64,000 nucleotides of DNA. It comes from Acidobacteriota bacterium. Lineage in GTDB: Bacteria; Acidobacteriota; Terriglobia; Acidiferrales; UBA7541. The stretch covers positions 1 to 64,000 of the forward strand of contig QHYK01000061.1 in NCBI GenBank assembly GCA_003224085.1, given 5' to 3'. The translations under genes and the position numbers were made by a program. The notes beneath the pieces are model-generated. The model was not told the DNA's origin, did not search any database, and was given only the letters and a program-made list of their open reading frames with translations. Below, in pieces: positions 9,075-18,768 of this stretch (positions are counted from its first letter, which is position 1; each line of letters begins with the position of its first letter).

Positions 9075-9108
9075 TTGACAGCTTTTCGCTGGGAGTAGTA
9101 CCTACTCC
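9075..9108 (+). promoter_or_regulatory. Putative promoter with overlapping operator for the outer-membrane receptor
   Basis: TTGACA at 9075-9080 is followed 18 bases later by TACCTA. A second perfect dyad, GGAGTAG and CTACTCC around TAC (9092-9108), covers the -10 region. The palindrome resembles BlaI/MecI- or PadR-sized operators. The position suggests repression of the receptor gene. Confidence 0.45.
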
Positions 9109-9182
9109 ACCACAATTTCATTTGGTGGCCGTTCCGGTGCAAACGGGCCGTGAGGCGAAACTTTTACGTTGGAGGTCTGCAA

Positions 9183-12100
9183 ATGAACCCTCGAAGCAAG
9201 TGGATTGCTGCACTCGTCCTGCTCTTCGCTTTTCTTCTTGTTGCGCAAGCGTCTCCGGTGTGCGCGCAAACCGCCGCTACCGGGCAGATCGTTGGGACGG
9301 TCACCGATCCTTCTAAGGCTGCCATTCCTCAGGCCACCGTTGCCGCGACGAACATCGCTACCACCTTGGTTCGCACCGCGAAGACCAATGCCGACGGCGA
9401 CTTCGTCGTCGCCTTGCTGCCTCCGGGCGCTTACTCCCTTTCGGTTGCCGCTCCTGGTTTTAGGACGCAAACACTTACGGGCATCAGCGTTGATGTCGCC
9501 ACAACCGCCACGGTGAACGTTCGGCTGCAACTCGGCGAGGCCACCCAGCAGGTCACCGTCGAAGCCGCCGCCGACATTCTTCAGACCGACAGCGCCGCCA
9601 ACGGCGGTGTCGTCGATGACAAAACCGTCCCCGCCCTGCCCCTCAGCAGCCGCAATTACACGCAAATCCTCGACCTTTCGCCAGGAGTTTCGGGTTCTGT
9701 GCCCAATGCCGGAAATTTGGGCAAGAATTCCGTCGACGTTTTCGTGAATGGCGGCCGCATCATGGACAACAGCTACCAAATGGACGGCCAAGACGCCGGC
9801 AACATGGAAACGCAAGGAACCGGCGCAATTCTTTCCATTGGCGGCATTTCCATCCCCAACCCGGACGCCATCCAGGAATTCAAGGTGCAAACCAGCCTGT
9901 ACGACGCCTCCTACGGTCGCGGTGCGGGTGCCAACGTGAACGTCGTCACCAAATCAGGCAGCGACCAAATCCACGGCGCCCTTTTCGAGTTCGTTCGCAA
10001 TGACATCTTCAATGCCAACGACTTCTTCCTCAATCGCCAGGGCGTGAAGCGTCCCCCTTTGAAGCAGAACCAGTTCGGCGGCGTGATCGGCGGTCCCATC
10101 ATCAAGCGCAAGCTCTTTTATTTTGGGTCCTATCAGGGCACTCGTCAGATCAACGGAGTCAGCTCGAATTCCGTCGCCAATGCCATTCTTCCCGGTTTGA
10201 CCAACGACCGCTCCGCCGCCGGGCTCGGCGCCGTATTCGGCGGCCTCCAGGGCGCGGATGGCGGCACCATTGCCGCCAACGGCTCGAACATCAATCCGGT
10301 CGCGATGAGTCTCCTGAACCTCAAAGTCGCTGGTGGCGGTTTCCTCATTCCCACCCCTCAAAAAATTAACGGCACGGACTCACAGAATGGCCCCCAGGGC
10401 GCCTCCTCGTTCAGCATTCCGTCGAAATTCAATGAGGACCAGTACCTCGTCAGCGTCGACTTCCTCGCCAGCAGTAAGCACACTATCTCGGAAAAATTCT
10501 TTTATGCCAAGTCGCCGGAGTTTCTCGCCTTCACCTCCTCGAACGTCCCTGGCTCAGGTACCAACGATCTGTTCAAGAACTGGAATGGCATCGTCAAAGA
10601 CACCTTTGTCGTGACGCCGGCGCTCATCAATGAATTTAGCGTCGGCTACCACCGCGCCTTCGGCCACGTGGCCAGCCAGAATGCGGTCACCAATCAATCC
10701 ATTGGCCTGACGCCCGGCTGCACCAGCCCGTACATGCCCATCATGGTCATCGGCTCGCTCGAGCTCAGCGGCAACTTCAACGATGGACAATTCACCGCCC
10801 CCACGGAATGGACCGCGCAGGACCAAATCTCCTGGACCCGCGGAAAGCACAATTTCCGCGCGGGTTTTGGCTGGGAGAAAAACATCGCTGATTCCGCCGA
10901 CCAGGAAGTCACCCGCGGCGACCTCGTCTTCCCCACCTTTGAAGATTTCTTGCTCGGCATGAGCGCCGCGCAGCTCGGCAACGCCGGCGCAGGCGGCTCC
11001 AATCTCAGCAGCCTCCTCGTTTCCGACGATCTCTGCGGCGACACTACGCGCTCTTTCCGTGTCAGCGGTCTCTACAGCTTCGCGCAGGACGACATCAAGC
11101 TAACTCCTCACCTGACCGTCAACGCTGGCCTGCGTTGGGAAGGCATCGGCCAGACCTCCGACGGCGCCGGCAAGCTCGTGGATTTCTGGCCCTCCAAGGC
11201 TTCCAACGATCTTGCTAATGCCCCGTTCTCCGGCTTCGTGGCCGCTTCCAACTTCCAAGGCACTCTGCCCGATGGCGTATTCAAAAATTCCAATTCCACC
11301 TTTGCCAGCAACGCATGGGCCCTGAAAAACTTTGGCCCGCGCGTCGGATTCGCTTGGACGCCTCCGCGCTTCAACGACAAAATCGTGCTCCGTGGCGGCT
11401 ACGGCCTCTATTTCACGCACCCGCCGGTGAATGACGCGTTTCAGTTGATCGTCAACCCACCGTTCTTCTCCCGGCAGACGAACATCGGCGCCTTGAACCG
11501 GCTCGCCACTCTTCAGGTTCCGTTCAATCCTCCGTCCAACGAAGTCTTCCCCAATTTCGTTCAGCGGACCGCTACCTCGGCGCTCACCATCAACTCCATC
11601 AATCCGAATTGGCAGGCGCCAAGGACTCAGCAGTGGAACCTGAGCGTGCAGTATGCCCTTAATCATTCGACTGCCGTACAAATCGGCTATGTCGGCACGC
11701 ATTCGGACCGCATCGAAACTACCAACTACATCAATCAAGCGCTCCTCGCCAGTCCAAGTAACCCCGTGAACGGCATCACCACCAACACCGTCGCCAATGC
11801 GGTCGGCCGCGTCCCCGTTCTTGGCATCTCGCCCAGCGGTCTCAACCAAGCCAATTGGCTCGGCATTTCCAACTACAACGCCCTTCAAGTCAACGTTCAG
11901 CGCAAGCTGACTCACGGCCTTCAGTTCGGCGCCGCTTACACCTATGGCAAGACGCTCACCGACGTCACCGGCGTCGGCACCTTCCCCTTGGGTGGCGGCT
12001 CCTACAACGATCAGTTACATCAAGGGAACGGTTACGGCCCCGCGAATTACGACACGCGCCACCGCTTCGTCGCCAACTATCTCTGGAATCTGCCCAACTT

Positions 12101-12653
12101 CCAAAACAATCAGGGCGTGGCTGGCCGCATACTGAGTGGCTGGGGAGCTTCCGGCGTTGTCGTCGTGCAAACCGGCCCCGCGATCACTTTCACGGATCCG
12201 GGCGCTGGCACCATCTACGGCTTCGGCGGTCCCTTCAGCCCCGTCGGCGCCAGCCTTTGCTCCGGCAAAACCGTGCCGGACATTCAAACCTCTGGCTCTG
12301 TTACCAGCCGCATCGACAACTTCTTCAATGCCAGCGCCTTCTGCCCTGCTCCCACGATTGGCAACGGCACCGGCTTCGGTACGCTTGGCCGCGGCGTCGT
12401 TTACGGTCCTGGCCAGCACAATATGGACATGTCCATCTTCAAAGACACGCGGGTCGGCGGTTTGAGTGAATCCGGCTCAGTCCAGTTCCGCGCCGAATTC
12501 TTCAACACCTTCAACACGCCGCAGTTCGCGAGCCAAACCACAACGCAATTTTCGACGACGATCTCACAAATTGGCGCGCCGACGTTTGGTCACATCACCG
12601 CGACCACCGTGTCGCCGCGCATCATCCAGTTTGGCCTGAAGTACACGTTCTAG
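9183..12653 (+). CDS. TonB-dependent-receptor-like outer-membrane protein with carboxypeptidase-regulatory-like domain
   Basis: A 1156-residue protein. The ATG at 9183 follows GGAGG and opens a good signal peptide (WIAALVLLFAFLLVAQASP, then VCAQ). Residues about 32-115 form a CarboxypepD_reg-like beta sandwich (GQIVGTVTDPSKAAIPQATV). A plug-like domain follows (VPALPLSSRNYTQILDLSPG, IQEFKVQTSLYDASYGRGAG), then a long beta barrel ending in the aromatic residue typical of outer-membrane proteins (FGLKYTF). This 'Oar/CarboxypepD-plug-barrel' architecture is greatly expanded in Acidobacteriota and is thought to import glycans or peptides. The ligand is unknown. No TonB box was identified with confidence. 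Confidence 0.9.
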   Translation: MNPRSKWIAALVLLFAFLLVAQASPVCAQTAATGQIVGTVTDPSKAAIPQATVAATNIATTLVRTAKTNADGDFVVALLPPGAYSLSVAAPGFRTQTLTGISVDVATTATVNVRLQLGEATQQVTVEAAADILQTDSAANGGVVDDKTVPALPLSSRNYTQILDLSPGVSGSVPNAGNLGKNSVDVFVNGGRIMDNSYQMDGQDAGNMETQGTGAILSIGGISIPNPDAIQEFKVQTSLYDASYGRGAGANVNVVTKSGSDQIHGALFEFVRNDIFNANDFFLNRQGVKRPPLKQNQFGGVIGGPIIKRKLFYFGSYQGTRQINGVSSNSVANAILPGLTNDRSAAGLGAVFGGLQGADGGTIAANGSNINPVAMSLLNLKVAGGGFLIPTPQKINGTDSQNGPQGASSFSIPSKFNEDQYLVSVDFLASSKHTISEKFFYAKSPEFLAFTSSNVPGSGTNDLFKNWNGIVKDTFVVTPALINEFSVGYHRAFGHVASQNAVTNQSIGLTPGCTSPYMPIMVIGSLELSGNFNDGQFTAPTEWTAQDQISWTRGKHNFRAGFGWEKNIADSADQEVTRGDLVFPTFEDFLLGMSAAQLGNAGAGGSNLSSLLVSDDLCGDTTRSFRVSGLYSFAQDDIKLTPHLTVNAGLRWEGIGQTSDGAGKLVDFWPSKASNDLANAPFSGFVAASNFQGTLPDGVFKNSNSTFASNAWALKNFGPRVGFAWTPPRFNDKIVLRGGYGLYFTHPPVNDAFQLIVNPPFFSRQTNIGALNRLATLQVPFNPPSNEVFPNFVQRTATSALTINSINPNWQAPRTQQWNLSVQYALNHSTAVQIGYVGTHSDRIETTNYINQALLASPSNPVNGITTNTVANAVGRVPVLGISPSGLNQANWLGISNYNALQVNVQRKLTHGLQFGAAYTYGKTLTDVTGVGTFPLGGGSYNDQLHQGNGYGPANYDTRHRFVANYLWNLPNFQNNQGVAGRILSGWGASGVVVVQTGPAITFTDPGAGTIYGFGGPFSPVGASLCSGKTVPDIQTSGSVTSRIDNFFNASAFCPAPTIGNGTGFGTLGRGVVYGPGQHNMDMSIFKDTRVGGLSESGSVQFRAEFFNTFNTPQFASQTTTQFSTTISQIGAPTFGHITATTVSPRIIQFGLKYTF

Positions 12654-12675
12654 TGCCCGCAGAAGGTATGCACTC

Positions 12676-12710
12676 GTCATTCCGAGCGGGGTCTGCGGAG
12701 CGAGGAATCT
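12676..12710 (+). repeat. Candidate dispersed intergenic repeat (tcattccgagcgg type)
   Basis: The segment running from TCATTCCGAGCGG to CGAGGAATCT resembles a widespread short interspersed repeat, found between genes in several soil bacteria. Only one copy is seen in this window, so its repeat nature rests on recollection. Confidence 0.35.
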
Positions 12711-12851
12711 TTCTGCAGACTCCGTTGCTTTTGGGGGTCGGACCATTTAGCTCCGACATAAAGTTGCACCTTCTTTACGGCTTTAGCCGCTGAGGAATTG
12801 ATTTTTTGCGACTTCTCGCGCAAATTTCTTAGCCGCGTCCAAGGAGATGAC

Positions 12852-14300
12852 ATGCGCAAAATCCTCTTCGGCGTTCTCCTCTTTCTCGTTTTCTACATCG
12901 CCCTTCCCGCCCAGGAACACTTCTCCTTTTCTCCCACCACCAAATCTTTCATTACCATCGACGCCCCCGTCATCGCGCTCCAGCACGTCCGCGTCATCGA
13001 CGGCACCGGCGCCGCCCCGCTCCTCGACCAAACCGTGCTCATCGAGAACGGCGCCATCCGCGAAATTGGCAAAGCCGTCTCCGTCCCCGCAGGCGCGCAC
13101 ACCGTGGATCTAACCGGGCGCACCGTCATCCCCGGCCTGGTCGGCATGCACGACCATATGTTTTATCCCGCGCCCTCCGGACAAGGCCCTGTCCCTGGCG
13201 CTCCCGCGCTGTACGGCGAGATGGGCTTCAGCTTCCCGCGCCTCTATCTCGCCGGCGGAGTCACTTCGCTGCGCACCACTGGCAGCCTCGAGCCCTACAC
13301 CGACCTTTCCCTCAAAAAGCTCATCGACTCCGGCCGCATCCCCGGCCCCAAGCTGCACATCACGGGTCCGTATCTCGAAGGAGCAGGCTCCTTCACGCCG
13401 CAGCTCTTTGAGCTGAAAGACGCCGACGATACCACCCGCACGGTCAATTACTGGATGGATGAGGGTGCCACTTCCTTCAAAGCCTACATGCACATCACCC
13501 GCGCTGAGCTAGGCGCCGCCGTCAAGGCCGCGCACGCCCGCGGCATTAAGGTCACCGGTCACCTGTGCTCAGTGGGTTTCACCGAAGCCGCCGACCTCGG
13601 CATCGACGATCTCGAGCACGGCATCGTCGTCGACCAGGAATTCAATCCCGCCAAGCAGCCTGACGTCTGCCCGCCCTCCGCCAACGAACACCCCAGCATC
13701 GAGAAAGTCGAAGTCTCCAGCGAACCTGTTCAGGCCATGATCCGACACTTGGTGCAGAAGCATGTCGCGGTCACCTCCACGCTGGTCATCTTTGAGACTT
13801 TCGCCCCCAATCGTCCGCCGCTACAACAACGCGTCCTGCAGGCGTTGTCGTTGCCCTCCCGCACGGACTATCTCTACGCACGCGGCCGTGTCGCCGAAGG
13901 CGATCGCGCCGGCGCCGTCCTGCTCAAGAAAGAAATGGAGTTCGAGCGCGACTTCGTCCAAGCCGGAGGTTTGCTCCTTTCCGGCGAAGATCCCACTGGT
14001 TACGGCGGCGTACTCGCCGGCTTCGGCGACCAGCGGCAAACCGAATTGCTCGTCGAAGCGGGTTTCACGCCGCTGGAGGCTATCCACATCGCCACGCAAA
14101 ATGGAGCTGAATTCCTCGGCGAAGCCGACCGCATCGGCACCCTCAAACCGGGCAAAGCCGCAGACCTCGTAGTCATCAACGGCGACCCCAGCCAAAAAAT
14201 CGAAGACCTGGAAAACGTCGAGCTAGTCTTCAAGGACGGCATCGCCTACGACTCCCACAAACTAATCGACTCCGTCCAAGGCGCCGTCGGCCTCCACTGA
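12852..14300 (+). CDS. Secreted amidohydrolase-superfamily enzyme
   Basis: A 482-residue protein starting at the ATG at 12852, seven bases after AAGGAG. It has a signal peptide (KILFGVLLFLVFYIALPAQ). The amidohydrolase fold is marked by VIPGLVGMHDHMF (HxH metal motif; here H-D-H), then GIKVTGHLCSVGFTEAADLG, DDLEHGIVVD, LLSGEDPTGYGG (the metal-binding Asp) and the C-terminal GTLKPGKAADLVVINGDPS. These are periplasmic imidazolonepropionase/prolidase-like hydrolases. A lysine in TSFKAYMH may be the bridging carbamate. The substrate is unknown, though cyclic amides and peptides are common in this branch. It sits 200 bases behind the receptor and may process its imported substrate. Confidence 0.85.
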   Translation: MRKILFGVLLFLVFYIALPAQEHFSFSPTTKSFITIDAPVIALQHVRVIDGTGAAPLLDQTVLIENGAIREIGKAVSVPAGAHTVDLTGRTVIPGLVGMHDHMFYPAPSGQGPVPGAPALYGEMGFSFPRLYLAGGVTSLRTTGSLEPYTDLSLKKLIDSGRIPGPKLHITGPYLEGAGSFTPQLFELKDADDTTRTVNYWMDEGATSFKAYMHITRAELGAAVKAAHARGIKVTGHLCSVGFTEAADLGIDDLEHGIVVDQEFNPAKQPDVCPPSANEHPSIEKVEVSSEPVQAMIRHLVQKHVAVTSTLVIFETFAPNRPPLQQRVLQALSLPSRTDYLYARGRVAEGDRAGAVLLKKEMEFERDFVQAGGLLLSGEDPTGYGGVLAGFGDQRQTELLVEAGFTPLEAIHIATQNGAEFLGEADRIGTLKPGKAADLVVINGDPSQKIEDLENVELVFKDGIAYDSHKLIDSVQGAVGLH

Positions 14301-14471
14301 GAGTCTGGCTACAGATGCGGCCACCGCACCATTGGTGATGGGAGCCGTGGAGCGATGGTGCGGAAGAACAGATACCGATCCGAAGTTTGGGGACGGTCCT
14401 TCTTGAGATACTTACCCAGATTGCCCAGCTACTTCCGTCGTTCCCTGGCCACGAATTCCGGAAAACGGACA

Positions 14472-16316
14472 TCAAACTGATTTGTGATCGGCCATTTTTC
14501 GAGCCATGCGGAGCGCCCCGGTAGGTAAAATCTTCGCGATAGGCTGTGGCTCCCCAATGAAATAGCCCTGCACACAGTCGAGGCCAATCGTGCGGAGCAA
14601 ACTCGCTGATTCCTCGTCCGCAACGAACTCCGCCACGGTCTTTTTGCCAAGTCCCTGCGCGATCGTGACGATGGCCTGAACAACCATCTGATTCACGCGG
14701 TCTGAGGCTATGCCGCGAATGAACCCGCCGTCGATCTTGATGTAGTCAAATGGGAAGTTCTTGAGGTAGTAGAAGGAGGCGAACCCCACGCCGAAGTCAT
14801 CCAGCGCAAGCTGGCAACCACAACTGTGCAGTCGCGCAGCGAAGTCCTTGGCCTGCTCGATATTGCCGATCGCCACGGTCTCGGTGAGTTCGAAGATGAG
14901 ACATGCCGGATCGACTTTTGCTTCATCCAACCGTTCCACGAGCAACGCCAACAACTTGGGATCACCGATCGAGGCACCCGAGAGGTTGACGCTCAGGACG
15001 AGCCGCTGTCCAGCCCGTGCGTGCTCTGCGATCAACCGAATTGCTTCGCGCGCGACCCAGGCGTCTATTGCCTGGATTAGACCGAAACGCTCGGCCACGT
15101 ACAGAAAAGCATTGGGCAGGAGTGGATCGCCGCCCCGCTCCCCAGGGAGCCGCACCAGGAGTTCGTAGTTGTGGAGGGTGTTGGCCCGGAGGTCCATGAC
15201 CGGCTGAGCGTAGAGAAGGAGGCGATCCTCCTCCAGCGCGCGGCGGATCCTCTCGGCTTCGGCCAGCCGAGCTGAAACATGTTGCCGACCGCCCTTGACA
15301 GGCCGGTAGACCGCGAAGCGATTCCGGCCGTTCTGCTTGGCTTCGTACATCGCGAGATCGGCATACGCCAACAATTCTGTGTCCGTCAGACCATCCGAGA
15401 TGCCAACACCGACACTCGCCGTGATGACAATCGACCGATCCATGTCCACAGCCATCCGTTGGTTCAGGCTCTTCACGATTTCATCCGCCACGATCTCTGC
15501 GTGATCCGCGGTGGTCTGCGGAAGGAGCAGCGCAAACTCGTCACCACCCAGCCGCGAAAGGACATCCACCTGACGGGCGCGCTGCTTGAGCACCCCCGCC
15601 ACGTTTTTCAGCAGATTGTCGCCCGCTTTGTGGCCCAGACTGTCATTGATGTCTTTGAAGTGATCGAGATCGACGACGAGCAGTGCTCCCGGCGTCCCGT
15701 ACCGCTTGGCCCGTTCGACTTCGCGCGCCAATTCCCGCTCGAAGTACCGCCGGTTGTACAGACCTGTCAAGAAATCGTGATCGACGAAAAACTCAAGACG
15801 TCGTGTCAACTCCTTGCTCTCGGAGATATCTTGAACCTGCTCGATGAGATGGAGCGCGCGGCCCTCCCCATCGCGGACCAACGAAACCGTGAGTAACACC
15901 CAGACGTAGTGGCCCCATGCGTGGTGGTACCGCTTTTCAACTTGGTAACTGCGAATCTGGCCCGCGAGGAGCTGTTGTAGGTCGTCCGCAGCTAGATTGA
16001 CATCATCAGGGTGTGTGATTGCGTCCAGCGTCGTCGCCTTCAGCTCGTCCTCAGGATAGCCGATGATTCGGCACAGCGCCGCATTGACTTGCAGCCACCG
16101 GCCGTTCATGTCCACGAGCGCCATGCCAATCGGAGCATTGTCGAACGCGCTCTCGAAGCGCCCGAGTACGTCCCTGTGACCCTGCTCCACCTCCATTCGC
16201 GTCTTCTCGGCACGATCGCGCGCGGCTATCTCTTGCTGGAGTTGGGCGTTGAGCGCAGCGAGCTTCTTTGTTCCTTCCCGGTGCGGGCGATTCGTTGATC
16301 GCTTGGAGCCAGCCAT
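14472..16316 (-). CDS. PAS-GGDEF-EAL cyclic-di-GMP turnover protein
   Basis: 614 residues. A short coiled coil (LAALNAQLQQEIAARDRAEK) precedes a PAS domain at about 50-170 (FDNAPIGMALVDMNGRWLQV; PAC end VQDISESKEL). A GGDEF domain follows at about 175-335 with an intact active site, SRLGGDEFALLLP, then an EAL domain at about 355-600 (YELLVRL in place of EALLR, DDFGVGFASFYYL, YIKIDGGFIR, GYFIGEPQPI). Both catalytic motifs look usable, so it could make or break c-di-GMP depending on the PAS signal. No membrane segment; cytoplasmic. It lies 19 kb from a large exopolysaccharide operon, a common c-di-GMP output. Confidence 0.92.
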   Translation of the reverse strand: MAGSKRSTNRPHREGTKKLAALNAQLQQEIAARDRAEKTRMEVEQGHRDVLGRFESAFDNAPIGMALVDMNGRWLQVNAALCRIIGYPEDELKATTLDAITHPDDVNLAADDLQQLLAGQIRSYQVEKRYHHAWGHYVWVLLTVSLVRDGEGRALHLIEQVQDISESKELTRRLEFFVDHDFLTGLYNRRYFERELAREVERAKRYGTPGALLVVDLDHFKDINDSLGHKAGDNLLKNVAGVLKQRARQVDVLSRLGGDEFALLLPQTTADHAEIVADEIVKSLNQRMAVDMDRSIVITASVGVGISDGLTDTELLAYADLAMYEAKQNGRNRFAVYRPVKGGRQHVSARLAEAERIRRALEEDRLLLYAQPVMDLRANTLHNYELLVRLPGERGGDPLLPNAFLYVAERFGLIQAIDAWVAREAIRLIAEHARAGQRLVLSVNLSGASIGDPKLLALLVERLDEAKVDPACLIFELTETVAIGNIEQAKDFAARLHSCGCQLALDDFGVGFASFYYLKNFPFDYIKIDGGFIRGIASDRVNQMVVQAIVTIAQGLGKKTVAEFVADEESASLLRTIGLDCVQGYFIGEPQPIAKILPTGALRMARKMADHKSV

Positions 16317-16439
16317 AGCAAACTCCGGACACTGTCTGCGCTGGGCGGCGACCCAGAGGTATTCTAGCGATGCAGCGCGGCTCCGACAAGCCTGTCGTTT
16401 GCCAAAACTTCAGCCGGGACAAAAAAACGGGGCGGTTCT

Positions 16440-16857
16440 TGGTGAAGTAAGCTTGAATACGATGATTGCCTCGATAAGATGAATGATTCCCAACGCGCAT
16501 TGGGTAGTGGGTAGTGGCACAAGACGATTCGCAGACCATTGATTGAGACCTCGGCGAAATTGTCAAGCCAAGAAAACTCCTGAGTTATTGCAGCTTCCGC
16601 GTGTCCTTGTCGTGGTTACCGGGCACAGCGAATATCTTCTTGCATCGAATTTCGCGGCGCAGCTGCACTGCCCTTGCTTTTGGACCGATGCAGAAGTCTC
16701 CGAGAAAGTACAAGATGTCGTTCGCTTTGCCCAAGGTGTTCAACCGTTCGACGATTGTTCGATTCATCTCTTCGACTGTGTCGAAAGGACGATTACAATA
16801 CCGGATGATGTTCTTATGCCCGAGGTGAAAATCGGCAGTGAACCAGACGCTAGGCAT
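16440..16857 (-). pseudogene. Frameshifted calcineurin-like phosphoesterase
   Basis: From the ATG at 16857 the protein reads MPSVWFTADFHLGHKNIIRY and continues to LYFLGDFCIG and FAVPGNHDKDTRKL. These are the D-x-H, GD and GNHD metal motifs of small metallophosphoesterases. A stop codon is reached at 16585, but the family continuation is found in another frame (FAEVSINGLRIVLCHYPMRV). After that the sequence loses similarity before the final G-H-x-H motif. One frameshift and a damaged 3' end therefore inactivate it. Confidence 0.6.
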
Positions 16858-16910
16858 GGCCCTTCTCCCAGTCAGGGGCGAACAACGAGTATCGCATGAG
16901 AGGAGGTGCA

Positions 16911-17164
16911 ATGGGCAAACTATTCGGATGGAGTCGCAAGGTTCGGCGGTGTTGCCCGGCGACGAACGGCCATGGACGGTGCGGGAGGCGGCGACGTTCG
17001 TAGGAGTGAGTCAGCAAACGGTGTACCTCTGGGTAGAGCAAAAGAAGATTCTTCATCTCCGCGTGACCGTTGGCATCAAAACGGACCTCAATCCTCGCAG
17101 CTTGCGCCCGAATAGCCCGCTGTCCACCCGTTGGTTTTACACGGAGGAGATCGGTTTCAGTTGA
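16911..17164 (+). pseudogene. Excisionase-type (MerR-like) helix-turn-helix protein, apparently frameshifted
   Basis: The ATG at 16911 has a perfect AGGAGG and begins MGKLFG, but that frame ends soon. The DNA-binding motif, PWTVREAATFVGVSQQTVYL and WVEQKKI, is in the frame starting at the ATG at 16928, which begins MESQG. Joining the two by one base gives the expected N-terminus of helix_turn_helix_17 excisionase-family proteins. After HLRV the sequence no longer follows the family (normally R-F-x-x-x-D-L), suggesting a second disruption. A translation start at 16928 remains possible. Such proteins accompany mobile elements and toxin-antitoxin loci. Confidence 0.5.
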
Positions 17165-18288
17165 GCTGGTTCTTCGAGAATGTCTAGCAATGCTTGCGCG
17201 CAGTAAACACGGTTGCGGCGAGCGTCAGTTGTCCTCCTTACTACCCGCTTCTGTTCAAGCCGCTGGATCGCCCGTTGTGCCGTCGTAAACGCGATGCTCA
17301 ATCGGCGCGCAGCGCCTGTAGCAGTGATAAACGGGTTGGCTGATAGCAGCTCAATGATTCGCAAGGCGTTCGGTTCACCGGCCGACTTCTTACGCCATTG
17401 GACAACAACGTCATTGATCCGAGTCGCGCGGCTGAGAGCGTCTTCTGACATCCGCGCAACGCCCAGCAGAAAATATTCGATCCATTCGTGCCAAGCCGCT
17501 CTCTCGCTCACTGCGCGCAGACTGTCGTAATAATCTCGACGGGACGCCTCGAAGAACGCCGACAGATACAGCAGAGGAGTCGGCAGGATCTTTCGCTCGA
17601 TCAGGAACAACGTGATCGGCAATCGCCCAACTCGGCCGTTGCCATCTCGAAACGGATGGATGGCCTCGAATTGATAGTGCGCGAGCCCAATTGTCACCAA
17701 CGGCGGCAAGTTAGATTCGTGCAGAAACCGCTCCCATGCGGCAAGACACGGCTCGACTTCGCCGGGCGGCGGAGGGATAAACGACGCGGTTTGGATCGTG
17801 CTTCCGGGTTTTCCAATCCAGTTCTGCGTTTTTCGGAACTGCCCTGGTGCTGCTTGCTGGCCGCGAACGCCGGTCATGAGCTTTGCATGCAGCTCCCGAA
17901 CGAGGCGCACACAGATCGGAATCTTGCCGAGCCGTGCGATGCCGTGTTCAAGGGCGACTACATAGTTGCCGACTTCGCGCAGGTCTTCTGGACTGCGAGC
18001 CACTACCGCTCCGGCTTCAGCCGCGAGAAGCTCACCCAAGGTGGCCTGCGTGCCTTCAATCTTGCTGGACAACACAGCCTCGCGCCGCACAAAAGGACGC
18101 ATGAGCACATGAGGGTTGAGGAGTCTCCCGCCCTCGCCAGCCAGCCTGCCAATGAGCCGGTCTGCGTCAGAAAGCACTCGGATGAGTCGCGGCGTCCAAT
18201 CGAGTGCCGGCGGTAGGGGTGCCGGTACGAAGGCGGAATACCCGCCTTGTGGCACCAGTTTGCCAGGTATGTTCGCAGTTTTGGCCAT
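17137..18288 (-). CDS. Fic-family AMP-transferase-like protein
   Basis: 383 residues. The inhibitory helix motif is present N-terminally (REAVLSSKIEGT; SxxxEG), followed by the canonical Fic active site HPFRDGNGRVGR and the flap segment GKPGSTIQTASFIPPPP. A C-terminal winged-helix (FITATGAARRLSIAFTTAQR) suggests DNA binding. The family transfers AMP or other nucleotide parts to protein hydroxyls; in this class the N-terminal helix keeps the enzyme in check. The ORF is complete. It overlaps the 3' end of the convergent helix-turn-helix remnant by 28 bases. Confidence 0.9.
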   Translation of the reverse strand: MAKTANIPGKLVPQGGYSAFVPAPLPPALDWTPRLIRVLSDADRLIGRLAGEGGRLLNPHVLMRPFVRREAVLSSKIEGTQATLGELLAAEAGAVVARSPEDLREVGNYVVALEHGIARLGKIPICVRLVRELHAKLMTGVRGQQAAPGQFRKTQNWIGKPGSTIQTASFIPPPPGEVEPCLAAWERFLHESNLPPLVTIGLAHYQFEAIHPFRDGNGRVGRLPITLFLIERKILPTPLLYLSAFFEASRRDYYDSLRAVSERAAWHEWIEYFLLGVARMSEDALSRATRINDVVVQWRKKSAGEPNALRIIELLSANPFITATGAARRLSIAFTTAQRAIQRLEQKRVVRRTTDARRNRVYCAQALLDILEEPAQLKPISSV

Positions 18289-18768
18289 CTCACCTTCTTG
18301 CGTCGCGAAAAAGAGGCAAAACTGTATTTTCGATATTCATGATAATCGAAAATAAGGCTATTGGCTATTAGCGATCCCGAAAACACATGGAGGCGCTATT
18401 TGCGCGACTCATTACGTTCTGTTGCTTGGAACCTTAGTTTCAGAGTGAGCGTTTCGATTCGGCAGACTATGGCCGGGAACGGCAGCGATCCCGGTGTCGT
18501 CAGCTGGATGGCAGCGACCCCTGGATCACCTGGACGGTGTCGCTCGACCTTCACGTCCGAACTCTCCTCGCAACCTGTGCCGCACATTTTCCTGGGCCCT
18601 GCTTGGACCGCGCGGGCGCGTTCGTGAAGCGCTCAACGCGCGGTGCCTGCGCCCGGCAGCTTTCTTGGCTCGCGGAAGCCGACGGTTCACAGCGGGAGGT
18701 TGATGACAGCCCGGCTTGAAGGTTGTATGTGACGCCAAAGCAACGAGTTAGTGATTCTTACCTGTGGC
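18289..18768. other. Intergenic stretch ahead of a tRNA fragment
   Basis: The first part is the upstream region of the Fic gene. I see no gene in the remainder; small open frames on both strands look random. Confidence 0.4.

Noticed and set aside
9102-9890. Long minus-strand frames opposite the outer-membrane receptor
   Set aside because: Glycine-, alanine- and arginine-rich shadows of the receptor's coding sequence without ribosome binding sites or motifs.
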